Source of the DNA: Temnothorax longispinosus
Taxonomy: Eukaryota > Arthropoda > Insecta > Hymenoptera > Formicidae
Length of the DNA stretch: 64,000 bases
Assembly (NCBI RefSeq): GCF_030848805.1
Contig: NC_092364.1
Coordinates: 17,961,447 to 18,025,446, forward strand
Direction: 5' to 3'
A program made the position numbers and the translations under genes. Positions 48,937-60,336 of the stretch are shown piece after piece. The notes below the pieces were generated by a model. It was not told where the DNA came from. It worked only from the letters and a program-made list of their open reading frames with translations, and did not search any database. Numbering within the stretch: position 1 is the first letter of the stretch; every line of letters begins with the position of its first letter.

Positions 48937-51900
48937 TTAGGTTTCGCTGTAAGGCGAGCGTATGTCGTCAATTTTTAATATCATTTTGACGAGCTGCGTA
49001 GCCAGCAATATCTGTTGGATTTTGCTTGTCAGTGTCTCAATGACATTTTGTATCTTCATATCTGTAACAAATAACCCGTGATAATTTCATGATTAATGTA
49101 TAAAACAGTATGTAATACGTATAAAGATCGATACGTACTTGCTGTGCCTCGATTTAAGCAATCGATACCAAGATCGGGATTTTTTTCGGCCAACTGACGC
49201 GCTTTAATTTCCGCTATGGTATCCACCGAAGAAAGGCCTGAATTTTCCGCGAGCGCCATGGGAATGCTCTCCAAAGCTTCGGCGAAGGCACGGAAGGCGT
49301 ATTGTTCCAAAGTGCTGATTTTATCAGCCTGCGCCATGCAAGCCAGCGCGCAGGATATTTCCGCCGCGCCTCCACCATAAATAATCCTGTTGTCTTTTAC
49401 TACGTTGCGTACGGTACATAATGCATCATGTATCGACCGTTTTGCTTCTTCGACAATCTATAAACATAAAAGCAATACATGCTCCATTATAAATCCTAAA
49501 TTATCTATGTAGCACAAGTGTCGCATCGCAAAAAAACAAATCCAATTCACACAGAGTATTGAATAGTTCGTATTATTGCAATGCATTATTATTGCAAGGT
49601 GTCTGGTCAGTTATGTACAATGGAAGGAGTACTACTGAAATTCTCCTTGCACAAAAATTATTTTTATCAATAGCTGTCGTTGCGTACCATTTTGTTGCCG
49701 CCGCGAATAAAGATTGTCACAGCGCGAGAGTTTTTGCATTCTTCGATGACTAGCATTCGATCTTTTGTCGTGCCAAACGTTAATTCCCTGACAACGCCTG
49801 CATGACCAAGTTTTTCCGGCGTCAATTCTTCGAAGCGAGGTACAATGCGTCCACCGGTCGCAATGGCAATGAGCTGAAAAAAAAATTGAATCCTTCATGC
49901 GTATTTAATGTACAAAACGCATAATACGACAAAAAGATTGCTATTAGATTATTCAGATCTCATAATCTTTTGATCATTGGAGCCACCACGAGAGCCAGAT
50001 CACCGGCTATCTAATTTTGAGAGTTTTCCATTTTTCTCGAAAGTTAATATAACATTAATTTGCGAGAGAAGACTAATGCTTTCAAAACTAAGACAAGCCA
50101 GTTCCCCGAACTCTCGCACCTCCTCTGGTTCTTTTTCTCATCACTATAGCAAGCAATAATTGCTATAAAAATAATTAAAATTGAAGAAAAATAAAATTAT
50201 AAAGACCACTCACTTCGATCTCCGGACCGCCGACCCACCTAACTGCGGGCAAATCATTTTGCAGCAGAAGATGGTTGGCCTCGTCGTCAAAGCCCCATTG
50301 ACAAATAGCCAGTGTCGCGCCGGCATCCTTGACCTGCTTCACCATCTCCGTGAACTTCTCGCGTTCATAATCGCGCAAAGCTCTGTAATCGTCGACCGAC
50401 GTGACATCCAACTTATGTTTAGTTTTGGGTTTTGGTGGTTCAAACGGACAAGTCAAGATCGCCAGTTTAACGTCTTCTAATCTCTGTAACATTACACGGA
50501 CATTAAAGTAATATGTAATTTGTTTATCAAAGAGCAAAAGTCTGACGTGGGACACTTTTCGAATTTTACCTTCGGCATTTGCGGATGACTGAAGTCCTTG
50601 TCGACAATGACACCGCGTACTAAGACAGTATCCTCCAATTTACCACCGACCTTTCCTTCTATCTTGATTAGTTCAAAATTAACATCGCGAGTAACAGGAT
50701 CCATAACTGCCAATACAGCTTGCACAGCTATTTCCGCCATCTGCCTATGATGCTTGTTGATACTGTAATAAACAAACAAAAAAATATATATATATGAGTT
50801 AAAAAAAAGAATTGCGAACAGAGAATTTTTAAAAGCAATAAAAATACTTAATTACATTTTCGAACCTAACGAGGTCATAGCTATGTCGATGTATGGCTCC
50901 AAATTCTCCGGGGTTTCCTTGAAATCGTCCGTTATTGTCTTGAGATGCTCGGTTGAACATCTGGCCGCTAGTTCAAAACCGTCAGCGATTCTAATCGGAT
51001 GAATTCCCTTGTCCAGCAGCTGTTCAGCTTGTTCCAGAAGCGCACCGGCCAGTACAACTACTCCAGTAGTGCCATCGCCAATCTCGTCATCTTGAGAATT
51101 TGACAATTGGACCATCAGCTTGGCAATTTCATGGTCGACATCCATATTCTTCAAGATTGTCGCACCGTCATTGGTAACGGTGATATCTCCGTCCGAGCTA
51201 ACCATCAACTTATCCAGTCCCTTAGGCCCCAAAGACGTCCTAAGGATGTTGGCCACATTGCGCGCTGCCATAATATGCGACTGTAATCAAAATATTTAAA
51301 TATTTCCCATATTTAAAATTCAAATTCTTACTATGCACATCGCCTTCTTATTTAATAAATGTAAGAAATTAATTTTATAGTTTAAATTAAAAACTGCCTA
51401 TTCTCTACAAATTTAAAATTAAAACAAAAATCTCAAAAAATATATATATACAAATCGTTAAATAAACCCGGTTTATAATTTTGTTGCTCTATCGCAACAC
51501 TCACAGGCTGAAAGGCTGAATCGTCTTATATGGTCACAAAGAATCCAAGGTCCCTCGAGAGAGAGAAGAGAGGGAGACACATTGAGACATATTAACCTAG
51601 ATCTCCTCCAGCCGTGCTTAAATCGTAGATCAAAATCTCGAGAAACGAGAGACAAAAAATCGCCCGGTACGGTCCGGCCTGAATATTTCGTTCTATTCAT
51701 CGCCGAGGCCTGAAACACCGCCATTGCCGCTCGCACGTGGCCGAGAGCGTCTCTCGGGCGTGATCCGGGGGAGCGGCAAAGTCCCCCTTGGGGACGCGTT
51801 GACGAGGCGTCGATACGTGCACGTCATCCGCAAGAGAGACTTATAGAATGACGCCAGAAACGAGGTGGAGAAGCGCGATTACGAGGTCCGCCGTCACCGT

Positions 51901-52019
51901 CGCCATCTCACCTTGATTGCATCGTGACCGGTGAGGCGTTGCTGCTTCTCCTGGTTACGGATGATGATGAAGGGCCGGCCGTACTCGTCGAACGCCACCG
52001 TTCCGGGTATAGCAGTCAT
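48937..52019 (-). CDS. CCT5: T-complex protein 1 subunit epsilon (CCT5), 7 exons
   Basis: Subunit of the cytosolic TRiC/CCT chaperonin that folds actin, tubulin and other proteins using ATP. Minus-strand exons are 51912-52019, 50856-51280, 50570-50762, 50214-50483, 49688-49873, 49139-49457 and 48937-49061. Together they total 1626 nt, or 541 residues plus stop, exactly the usual CCT5 length. The start is the ATG at 52017-52019 (MTAIPGTVAFDEYGRPFIII). Visible group II chaperonin motifs are TSLGPKGLDK near the N-terminus, NDGATIL, the nucleotide-binding GDGTTGVVVLAGALL, LAICQWGFDDEANHLL, GGPEIELIAIATGG, FIRGGNK and GGGAAE. The C-terminus is KIDDIRSPYSET. A GC-rich stretch upstream (about 51700-52250) overlaps intron 1 and the likely promoter. 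All residues needed for ATP hydrolysis appear to be present. Confidence 0.97.
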
Positions 52020-53355
52020 TTTGGCGACCTGGCGAGATCCGGAGCGGATCGATTACTTCCTGACGAGACGGTTGATCTGGACGCCAATGGTTGACGGTGA
52101 TCGCTTGCCGAAATAACCGCTACTTGTGACTTGCTTGCGACGCAACCGGAAATCGGAGCGTTGTCATGAATAGAGGAGGAACGGAGGAAGAAGGAAGAAC
52201 CTCGCGCATGCGTAGTCGCGTGAACGTCGTTTACGTCTCAGTTTCGTATATTGTCTTGTAACAAAAGATGTCCATGAGACCCCTCGCGGGAGTCGCGGGA
52301 AGAAAATAGGAAATATAATACAGAAAGTAAATATTTTAAGAGGGAGATGACAATATACCATTGATTTTGTATATAATCATTAAATAAAATATTGCTAAAT
52401 ATTTCTCGTAGTAAAATTCTGATTATCTTAGCGAAAAGAAACAATTTTAAGGCAAAAATTAAATATTTGCGTTTCAGCAACCGTGTTAAATATAAATTAT
52501 ATAAAATAATTAAATACAGAAAGTATAATTAAATATTTAAAAGAAAAGATACCGAAATATAATCGTCAAATAAAATATATTGCTGAATATTTCTCGTAGT
52601 AAAATTCTAATTAAATTCTTGGCGAAGGGAAGCAAGACAAAAATTATTTACGCTTTAGCAATCGCGTTAAAAATTTACTAGTTGTAATTATAGACGGTGT
52701 ACATATTTTTTGAAGAGGACAATATATCATTGAACTCGTATATAATCATTACATTGAATATAGCTGAATATTTCCCGTAATAAAATTCAGAATATTAACC
52801 TAGTAAAGAGAAACAAGGCAAAAATTATTTGCGCTTCAACAACCTCGTTAAAATCTGTTGTCTTTTTGAATAATTAATATATAAATTCCTTTGCATATAT
52901 TAATGCTACATATTTAATATTTAATAACATATTTTATAACATTTAATATTTATTACATATTATTAACGCAAGTCTACATTGCAATACAATACAAAATATT
53001 AATCACTTATATGGGCTCTAGAAAATATTTTGTCATCTTTTAGCACGAGGCTGTCGAAGTTTGTTACGTACGTGTGTTTAATGAATACAATTCACGCACG
53101 CGCATGAAAATCCCGCTCGAAGAAGATTCCTCCAATCCGCAACGAGGAAGCAGACCGAAATAAAGAGACAAGCGAGCAAAGGACCAACCGCGCGAAAGGA
53201 TCGCATTACTATTCTTCATTTTAAATTCGAATTGTTTCTTAATTAAAATCGAAATATTATTGTGAGAGGAATTATCGTTTCAGCTAGACGATGTGCTAAT
53301 ATAATTCCATGAAACAACGCGGAATAAAAAGGCACAGATATATCAGTAAATAATT
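52020..53355. other. Intergenic region upstream of CCT5 with a three-copy tandem array
   Basis: The first 250 bp is GC-richer and probably contains the CCT5 promoter. A diverged three-copy repeat follows at about 52330-52852. The remainder up to the Cdk1 remnant is AT-rich, with no gene. Confidence 0.55.
52330..52852. repeat. Three diverged tandem copies, about 150-165 bp each
   Basis: Copies at about 52330-52494, 52527-52672 and 52710-52852 share the ordered blocks ATATAATCATTAAAT, ATATTTCTCGTAGTAAAATT, GCGAAAAGAAACAA, GGCAAAAATTA and TTTGCGTTTCAGCAAC...GTTAAA. Divergence is high, so the array is old. Confidence 0.7.
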
Positions 53356-54333
53356 CGGTACAAAACATATCGGATGATGACTTTGGAAGAGGAGACATTG
53401 CATGATCCTGCAAGGAACTTGATCGATGTATTAATGGAGGAGTCAAAACTATATCTTATTTTTGAGTATCTCACTATGGATCTGAAAAAATACATGGATA
53501 GTTTGGGCAATAAACTGTTGGAGCCAGCTGTAGTTAAATCATATTTATATCAGGTTTGTTTAAATATATTTTGTCTCGTGATAATATTACATTAGCTTTT
53601 ATATTATTTTATATGCTTAAATCGCTTTTATCAAGATCGATCGTGTGCTAATACAATTGCTTACCATTTCAGATCACACGTGCAATTGTAGGTTGCAATT
53701 CTCTTCTGTCACAAGCGTAGAATACTGCATCGCGATTTAAAGCCACAGAATTTGCTGATCGATAAAACCGGAATTATCGAAGTAGCAGACTTCGGACTTG
53801 GGAGGGCATTTGGAATCCCAGTCAGAATATATACACACACGAAGTTGTAACTCTGTGGTACAGGGCACCTGAAATCCTTCTCGGCACTAGATATTCGTGC
53901 GCGATTGATATGTGGAGTATCGGATGTATCTTTGCTGAGATGGCGACTAAGAAACCATTGTTCCAGGGAGACAGCGAGATTGATCAGCTTTTCAGGATAT
54001 TCCGGTAAGATTTTTTTATACGTTATTTATACGTTATTATAGAAATATTTCTCGGATTGTTTAATGATTATTTTGTCTTGCAGAATACTAAGAATGCCTA
54101 CAGAAGAGATATGGCCAGGCGTAACGCAATTGTCAGATTACAAAGCGACATTCCCCAATTGGATGACGAATAACTTGGAGTCGCAAGTGAAGACGTTAGA
54201 TGCGGATGGATTAAATCTGTTGCAACCTATGCTCACGTACGATCCTGTGTACAGAATATCCGCACGGGCGGCATTAAAACATCCCTATTTCGGCGATTTG
54301 GATACAAGCAAATTACCCGTCGCTAAAACATAG
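53356..54333 (+). pseudogene. Decayed duplicate of cyclin-dependent kinase 1 (Cdk1)
   Basis: Three exon remnants (to 53553, 53673-54004, 54084-54333) match Cdk1 from LIDVLMEESKLYLIFEYLTM to the C-terminus (GDLDTSKLPVAKT), including HRDLKPQN, ADFGLGRAFGIP and WYRAPEILLGTRYS. The GT-AG introns are kept, so this is a segmental copy, not a retrocopy. Breaks: the ATP-binding glycine loop, catalytic Lys and PSTAIRE helix are absent. Only a scrambled HPNIV-like stretch (ETLHDPARNLID) precedes LIDVLMEE. A 13-base insertion near 53688-53700 (a GCAATT repeat) shifts the frame and brings TAG at 53718. An extra AC in the CA run at 53834-53840 shifts the frame inside the T-loop before EVVTLWYR. A cryptic acceptor at 53692 could bypass the first lesion but not the second. 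Sequence error in the second lesion is possible; the N-terminal loss is not explained by error. Confidence 0.85.
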
Positions 54334-55167
54334 GAGCCACTCGGGGAGAAGAAGCAGAATTTTGCATTTTTAATCGTGTGACTACGTGAAAAGTATGTCT
54401 TAAGGTGTACTGAAAGTTAATTTATTTGAGTAAATGTTCTCCATTTTGTTTAATCATTTTATCGATTAAAGTTTACATTTATATTTTCTTCGTGGAACTC
54501 ATTTTGTGTGCGAATAAGCGTATAGTTTTTTCAATTACATAAATTTCATGCATACATAAGTTACTGCTGGAATATAGTAACAGTATGTCACGTAATGTAT
54601 TGCATTTAAGTAAGTTTATGCAGTATTCCATTCATAATTATTTTAATCAATGATGTCAATTCTATATATATTTTCCTATGGGGCTCGAGCCTTGTTGCTC
54701 GATAAATGTTAATATTACTACTCAAACGTTATAACGAACAGTTATATTACTGTTACTTTGTGTTTGCTTGCAGTGGCACTTTGTTATAAAAATATTCATT
54801 GACATATATATATATATATATATAAGTTTGTGAAAGATATTACATTAAATTGTTACAGATGCATGTTCTATAATTTATTTTTCTTTATAGTACAAATTAT
54901 TTAATAATATATTTACTTTTCTTTATAGTGCAAATTATAGAACTTATTAACGTATGTTAATCAATGTATATTTATTTCAGACTAATATGTGATAGATATG
55001 TGTCAAATTTATTTTGTATTGAGTCAGTGAAAATCTTTCAATTTATTATTATAATAAGATGCTTAGATTAGATAAGATTATTATTATAAGATGCTTAGAT
55101 TCTTAGAAACGAATATGAAATGAGTATGAATACATGCAATTTTTGTTCTAAAATAGTTAATTGCACT

Positions 55168-55349
55168 TACAGTAGAACCCGCTTATAATAATGTCTCTTA
55201 CATATGTTTTCCCGCTATAACGTTTTGATTCCGTATCACCAAGCAATACCTACAAAATAAAATATATCCCGCATTTAACGTCGTCTCGCGTATAACGTTG
55301 CAGTTTTCCGATCTAGAGCTTGTACATTATAAACGGGTTTCACTGTATT
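55168..55349. mobile_element. TA-flanked MITE, pogo/Tigger-like ends
   Basis: The left terminus CAGTAGAACCCGCTTATAAT and the right terminus, reading CAGTGAAACCCGTTTATAAT in reverse complement, form inverted repeats of about 24 bp with two or three mismatches. Both ends abut TA. The size is about 180 bp with no coding capacity. The CAGT-RRAACC-type end resembles pogo/Tigger-like families as I recall them. Confidence 0.75.
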
Positions 55350-55613
55350 TACATATTTAAAAGAAACGGAAATAAAGAAATATGATTAAAGAAATGTGTA
55401 ATATTATTCCTATATGCCTCCCGTACAGGGAATATATCCCCCTGTGCTTTGCGTTATCCGAATGTTTAACGAAAGCTCGCCAAACGTTATATCGCAAACA
55501 TTCTCTGAACATTCTTCGAACACTACTTAGACGCGAACTTCTAACACTCAGATAACAGTTATTCAGGTAATGGTTGTAACATTCAGCGAACACTCGGAGA
55601 ACATCAATTCTGA

Positions 55614-55925
55614 TACCGGTTTCCAAAAAGATCGGTAACGAAAAATTATACACTTTATGGTATTCCCCGGGAAATTCTACCCCTGTTTTATATAAAATTC
55701 TTTAAGATTTGGTCAATTATTTCCCGAAAAATTAGAAAAATTAAAAAAACCGGTTTCCAAAAAATCGGCAACAAAAAACTATACACATAGTGGCACTCCC
55801 CGGAAAATTCTACCCCTATTTCATATATTTTTGGTAAAAATTTGGTTCACAGGGGTTTGGGCTGGGTGTTGATGAGTGAGTGAGTCAGTCAGGATATTTG
55901 TCTTTATATATATAAATATATATAA
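55614..55925 (-). mobile_element. Helitron-like fragment abutting the FBXL4-like stop codon
   Basis: Read on the minus strand, a TA-rich start at about 55925 is followed by AAAGACAAATATCC, CTGACTGACTCACTCACTCA and CAACACCCAGCCCAAACC, a layout I associate with 5' ends of insect Helitron-like non-autonomous elements. Upstream in plus coordinates are two copies (about 55614-55692 and 55750-55828) of a 79-bp unit starting CCGGTTTCCAAAAA and containing CCCCGG and TTCTACCCCT. No Rep/helicase coding sequence is seen. Confidence 0.55.
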
Positions 55926-55928
55926 CTA

Positions 55929-56955
55929 TTACAATTGCCTTTCAAATGTATAGATGGACACATGCGGATATCTTTCCTTCCATTCGTTAACCAAACAATC
56001 GTCAATGTTACATCCTATGAGATGAAACTCTTGCAGTTTTGGACATTGTTCCAAAATAGTGGAACACTTATCAGATGTAACAAAATACACATAAAAAAGT
56101 TGTAACTGCTTTAAGTTTTTGCACTGCGTTAATAATTTCAAATTGTGATCAGTGAGGTCAATAAAGCTTAAAGTAACTAATTCCAGGCGTTGCCAGGAAG
56201 AAAGTAATCTATGCAAGCAATCATCAGCGATTGAACGTTGGAATCTGTAACAAAAATCATATAATTATTGTAGTATTCCAATTACAAAAAGTTTTGCATA
56301 TTGTTTCTTCATCATTACAGATTGCTACAATTGCTCCTATTCAGAACAATTTAACATTTTATTTCGCTGATAAAGCTTATGAGGAAGCTTGTATTTTGCT
56401 TGATGCATAATTATTAGTATTTATTAGTTTGGCTTCCTCATAGAGAAAGCTATATGAACCAAATAAAATAGGAGCAATGGTAGCGATCGATCTGTAATAA
56501 TGAGGAAGCAAGTTCCTAATTTGCACACTTTTTTTCAAATTTTAAGTTTATAAACCTTTTTATGAATTGATAGATCAGCTTAGTAGCACAAGTGGGGTTT
56601 TACAATCGACGCAATGTTAAATCGATGTTGACTTTGGGAGTTCAGGCTATACGGTCCATATATGGACTTCGCATGTGGACCTTTGATCGCGTATAAAGCT
56701 CGGTATAATCAACCAAATCTTAAAGATTTATATATGAAATAGGGGTAGAAAGGATTGAAGAATATAATGGAATTATAAATAGCCCAATATCTCAAAATTT
56801 GCGGAAGTTAGAGCTACCACGGACATTTCTCAAAATATTCAAAATTTTTATAAAGTTAAAGAACTCTTTTACCGATCATCGCCAAATTCAATACCAATCT
56901 TCCTTTAATAATATTCTATTAATTAAAAAAAAGTGAGCCCAATATCACACACACA

Positions 56956-57028
<73 letters not shown>

Positions 57029-60000
57029 ACGCACGCACGCGCGCACACACGCGCGCACACACGCGCGCGCACGGACATTTTGTAAAAATGTGATATTTCA
57101 ACGTTTTAAAATATTTAGAACACATTGGCAAAGAAAACTGAAAACATTTTTTCACAAGAAACAAAACTTTATGAGGAAGCACAAAGAAAATTAATGTAAC
57201 TTTCTCAAGATCCTCAAAATGCAAAAGAAGCAAACACAAATTTTAATCAAAAATATAGTAAACATGTATTAAAGAAAAAAAATTAAAAAGTACACACTTA
57301 CGTGGGAAGGTACGCTTTTCGTAAATTCTTACAGTTAGCGAGAACGTTAATATACTGCGAAACGTTAATATCGTTAAATACGTCAAATTCAAGATGAATG
57401 TGCTGTAAACGTATTACTTCCAAGTTAGGACACAATTTTATAAACTGTGTTACATCTGCACCTCCAATATTGAACTCACGCATTCGTTGATTTTTTTGCA
57501 GTATTTTATAAAGGCATTCTTTTTTTATACATGTACCATAAAGACTTAAATGTTCCAAACCATTTAATTTCTCTAGATACGAAAATCCTTCGTCGTCTAT
57601 GCCATAACAATCGTCTAGATTCAATTCTAAAAAGAGATATATGTTGGGCATATACAATTTACCAATAATCCCGACAATCACATGTTTCATGTATTTTATA
57701 TGTACTTATATTTAGATATATACCTTTCAAATTTACACATATCTCTGAAATTTTAAGTAGGACAAGATTATTGACAGAATTGTTGCAGTCTCCTAATCTT
57801 AAGTGCGTTAAACGCCTGCCACAATTGTCAAGAAAGTTTGTAAAATCCTCAACATCAAACGTGCTTTCTGTAAGATCTAACTGCTGCAAATATTTACATC
57901 TAGATGTAAAGTAACATAATATATTGCTCATATCGCGTCTTGCGATATTTTGGGGAATATACTCTGCGGCAGCTGGATAGTGTATATTCAAACGTGTATA
58001 AAGATGAGGGTCTCGTATCAAATCATTGAAGCGTCTGTTTACATAATTCAAGCGGCATAACGTCATCAGATCCAAGTTTTTTAATATTATTAGTAGTATT
58101 TCATCCTGCAAAGATAAAATATAAAACTTTAATACACGAGATGATATTGCAATAAATATTATGAAAAATAGGCTTCTTAGAATACTTTACAGGAAACTCA
58201 GATATATTGTGACGTGACAGCTCCTTTGATTCATCCGAAGAGAGTTTTATAGGTTTTGCACAATTCGAATGATGAATTACCTCCAGAGATACATTTTTGT
58301 GCATCAAATTCTCTCTCAAAATACTCTCCTTAGAAACCCTTCTTATGTAGCTGCAAATAACATCGGAACAAATTCATTTTTATTATTAACAGAACAAAGA
58401 GATTTTAATATTACTTAATGTTGATAATAATACCTTCCATCCCTACAATATTCCATTATAATGCAATATTCAGAAAAATGTCGTTGCAGATAATCTATAT
58501 CCAAGTGTGCATTTTTGAAATCTGCTGTTAAATTATGAATATCCTCATGGTGTGGAAAGTACATGCAGTTAATTTCCTTTAACAGATTAGTTAAACTCTT
58601 CTGATATTTTCTAGGACGAACCAACTCTGATGTACCGATAAGCATCACAGCATCTAGCTTTGTGTAAAGATGAGACATTTCAAAGGAACTGTCTTCAAAA
58701 AATATTCTTAACATTTTCGTTTTAAAGTCACGCGGGTGTGATAAGGGTGGAGAAAATAATCTTGATGTCGGGGGTACAATCCATGTAACATCAGTTTTCC
58801 CCCATTCAAACCTATTATTAGAATCAATCTCAGAATTGAGATTTTTAGAATCAATTTCCCACAATTTATACCACTCATTATTAGAATCATCTTGAGCCGA
58901 AATTTGAATTACGTTTCCATCAGGTCTGTACCTGTACATTTCGTATATAGAAACTCTGATTGGATATACAGCTTCATGAAACTCGATATCTTCAAAAAAG
59001 AAAATATAATTATACTCTCTTCTCAACAAAACCGTATCTTCTTTAACAATATCTTACTTGTGAATTCAGGTATCACATACCAATATAATTATTTTCGATC
59101 GGTCTTTTAAATTCATACAATGTATATAATGATATACATAGTATATAATAATCATCTGCCATGGATTCTTCGTATTGCCACTGAGTTATTGAAATGTCGA
59201 TATCATTATTCCATCGATTCTGTTTTGAAAAGTCAAAATGTATCAAATAGTAGAAAAAAATCTTGTAGCATATAAATTTAGATTCCGATTACTTTGAATA
59301 GGACAATATAACGGATAATGATAATACACATACTATGAAATATGTTTCTCCATTGAAACACGAAGAATAAAATAGGATAATTATTTAGTTTAGAGGAGCA
59401 ACCTTCTACGACCTTGACCTTGACATATATATTATGGAGAGCACTCTCCTGAGTAACCTTCCAAAGGTTTTAGCCGTCGTTCGTTATTTATTAAAACGTT
59501 ATTAACAAAAAAGTTTGAGAAATATAATAGTGCTAATTAAGGAAAGTCAATTTGCTGATATGTGTTTATAGACAGTATACATGTGGGCGGAAGAGAGATT
59601 CAGCCTCTCCCTTTAGCACGGATTGACTAGAGTTCCTGTTTCGTATTCCGTTACATTTATGTCGAGTCATATATCATGACAACGAGAATTTGAAGGTGAT
59701 CGGGAGATTCCAACAATTCCCGGAAACTTACCGATGATCGCGTCTATTTATACTCCTTCGAACCGGAGGATCGGTTACTCTCAATCCTACCGTCGCCTCT
59801 TGAACATCGACTCTTCAATACGAAGCATCGCTCGTGCTAGTACTTAAAGGAGACTCGTGAGAGTCTTAGAGGAGAAATCACGAGAACACAATTATTTGAA
59901 ACAAACCAAGCTGCCTGCTTCCCACGTAAGCGTGACCGCATTATAAGCAACCAGAGGCCTGTGCCTCGCCTTGTGTCGACCGAGGAGCCGCCCGGGACTA

Positions 60001-60191
60001 CACGCAAGGAAACTCAACAGTTCCTCTAGTGATTATATAAGAGTTACGACACCGCGTGATAACTCCTGATTGGTTTGCCATTAATAAGGAAGAAGTTAGT
60101 GCGAGTGAGACAAAGCTATAACATCCAAATGAAAAGTACGAGAGTGGGGAGGCTGTCTCTCTCGATCGTTCGCTATAGATCCCTATAATAT

Positions 60192-60227
<36 letters not shown>

Positions 60228-60301
60228 CATTAGGATTTTTGTCTCCAAACGATCTCAGGAATCTACCCTTAAGAGTTGATCCGGTCTTTACGGTACACCC
60301 A

Positions 60302-60336
<35 letters not shown>

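Larger units (their letters stand above)
54334..55928. other. Region between the Cdk1 remnant and the FBXL4-like gene
   Basis: AT-rich and without a gene. It contains a TA run (54803-54824), a TA-flanked MITE (about 55168-55349), a 136-bp-spaced direct repeat and a Helitron-like terminus adjoining the FBXL4-like stop codon. Confidence 0.6.

Noticed and set aside
56919..57239. Cys/Val/Arg-rich 106-codon frame
   Set aside because: It is the translation of the (CA)n microsatellite in an intron.
59580..60190. Possible inverted repeat pair bounding a 600-bp element
   Set aside because: The GAGAGA-CAGCCTC similarity between the ends is short and low-complexity, too weak to call.
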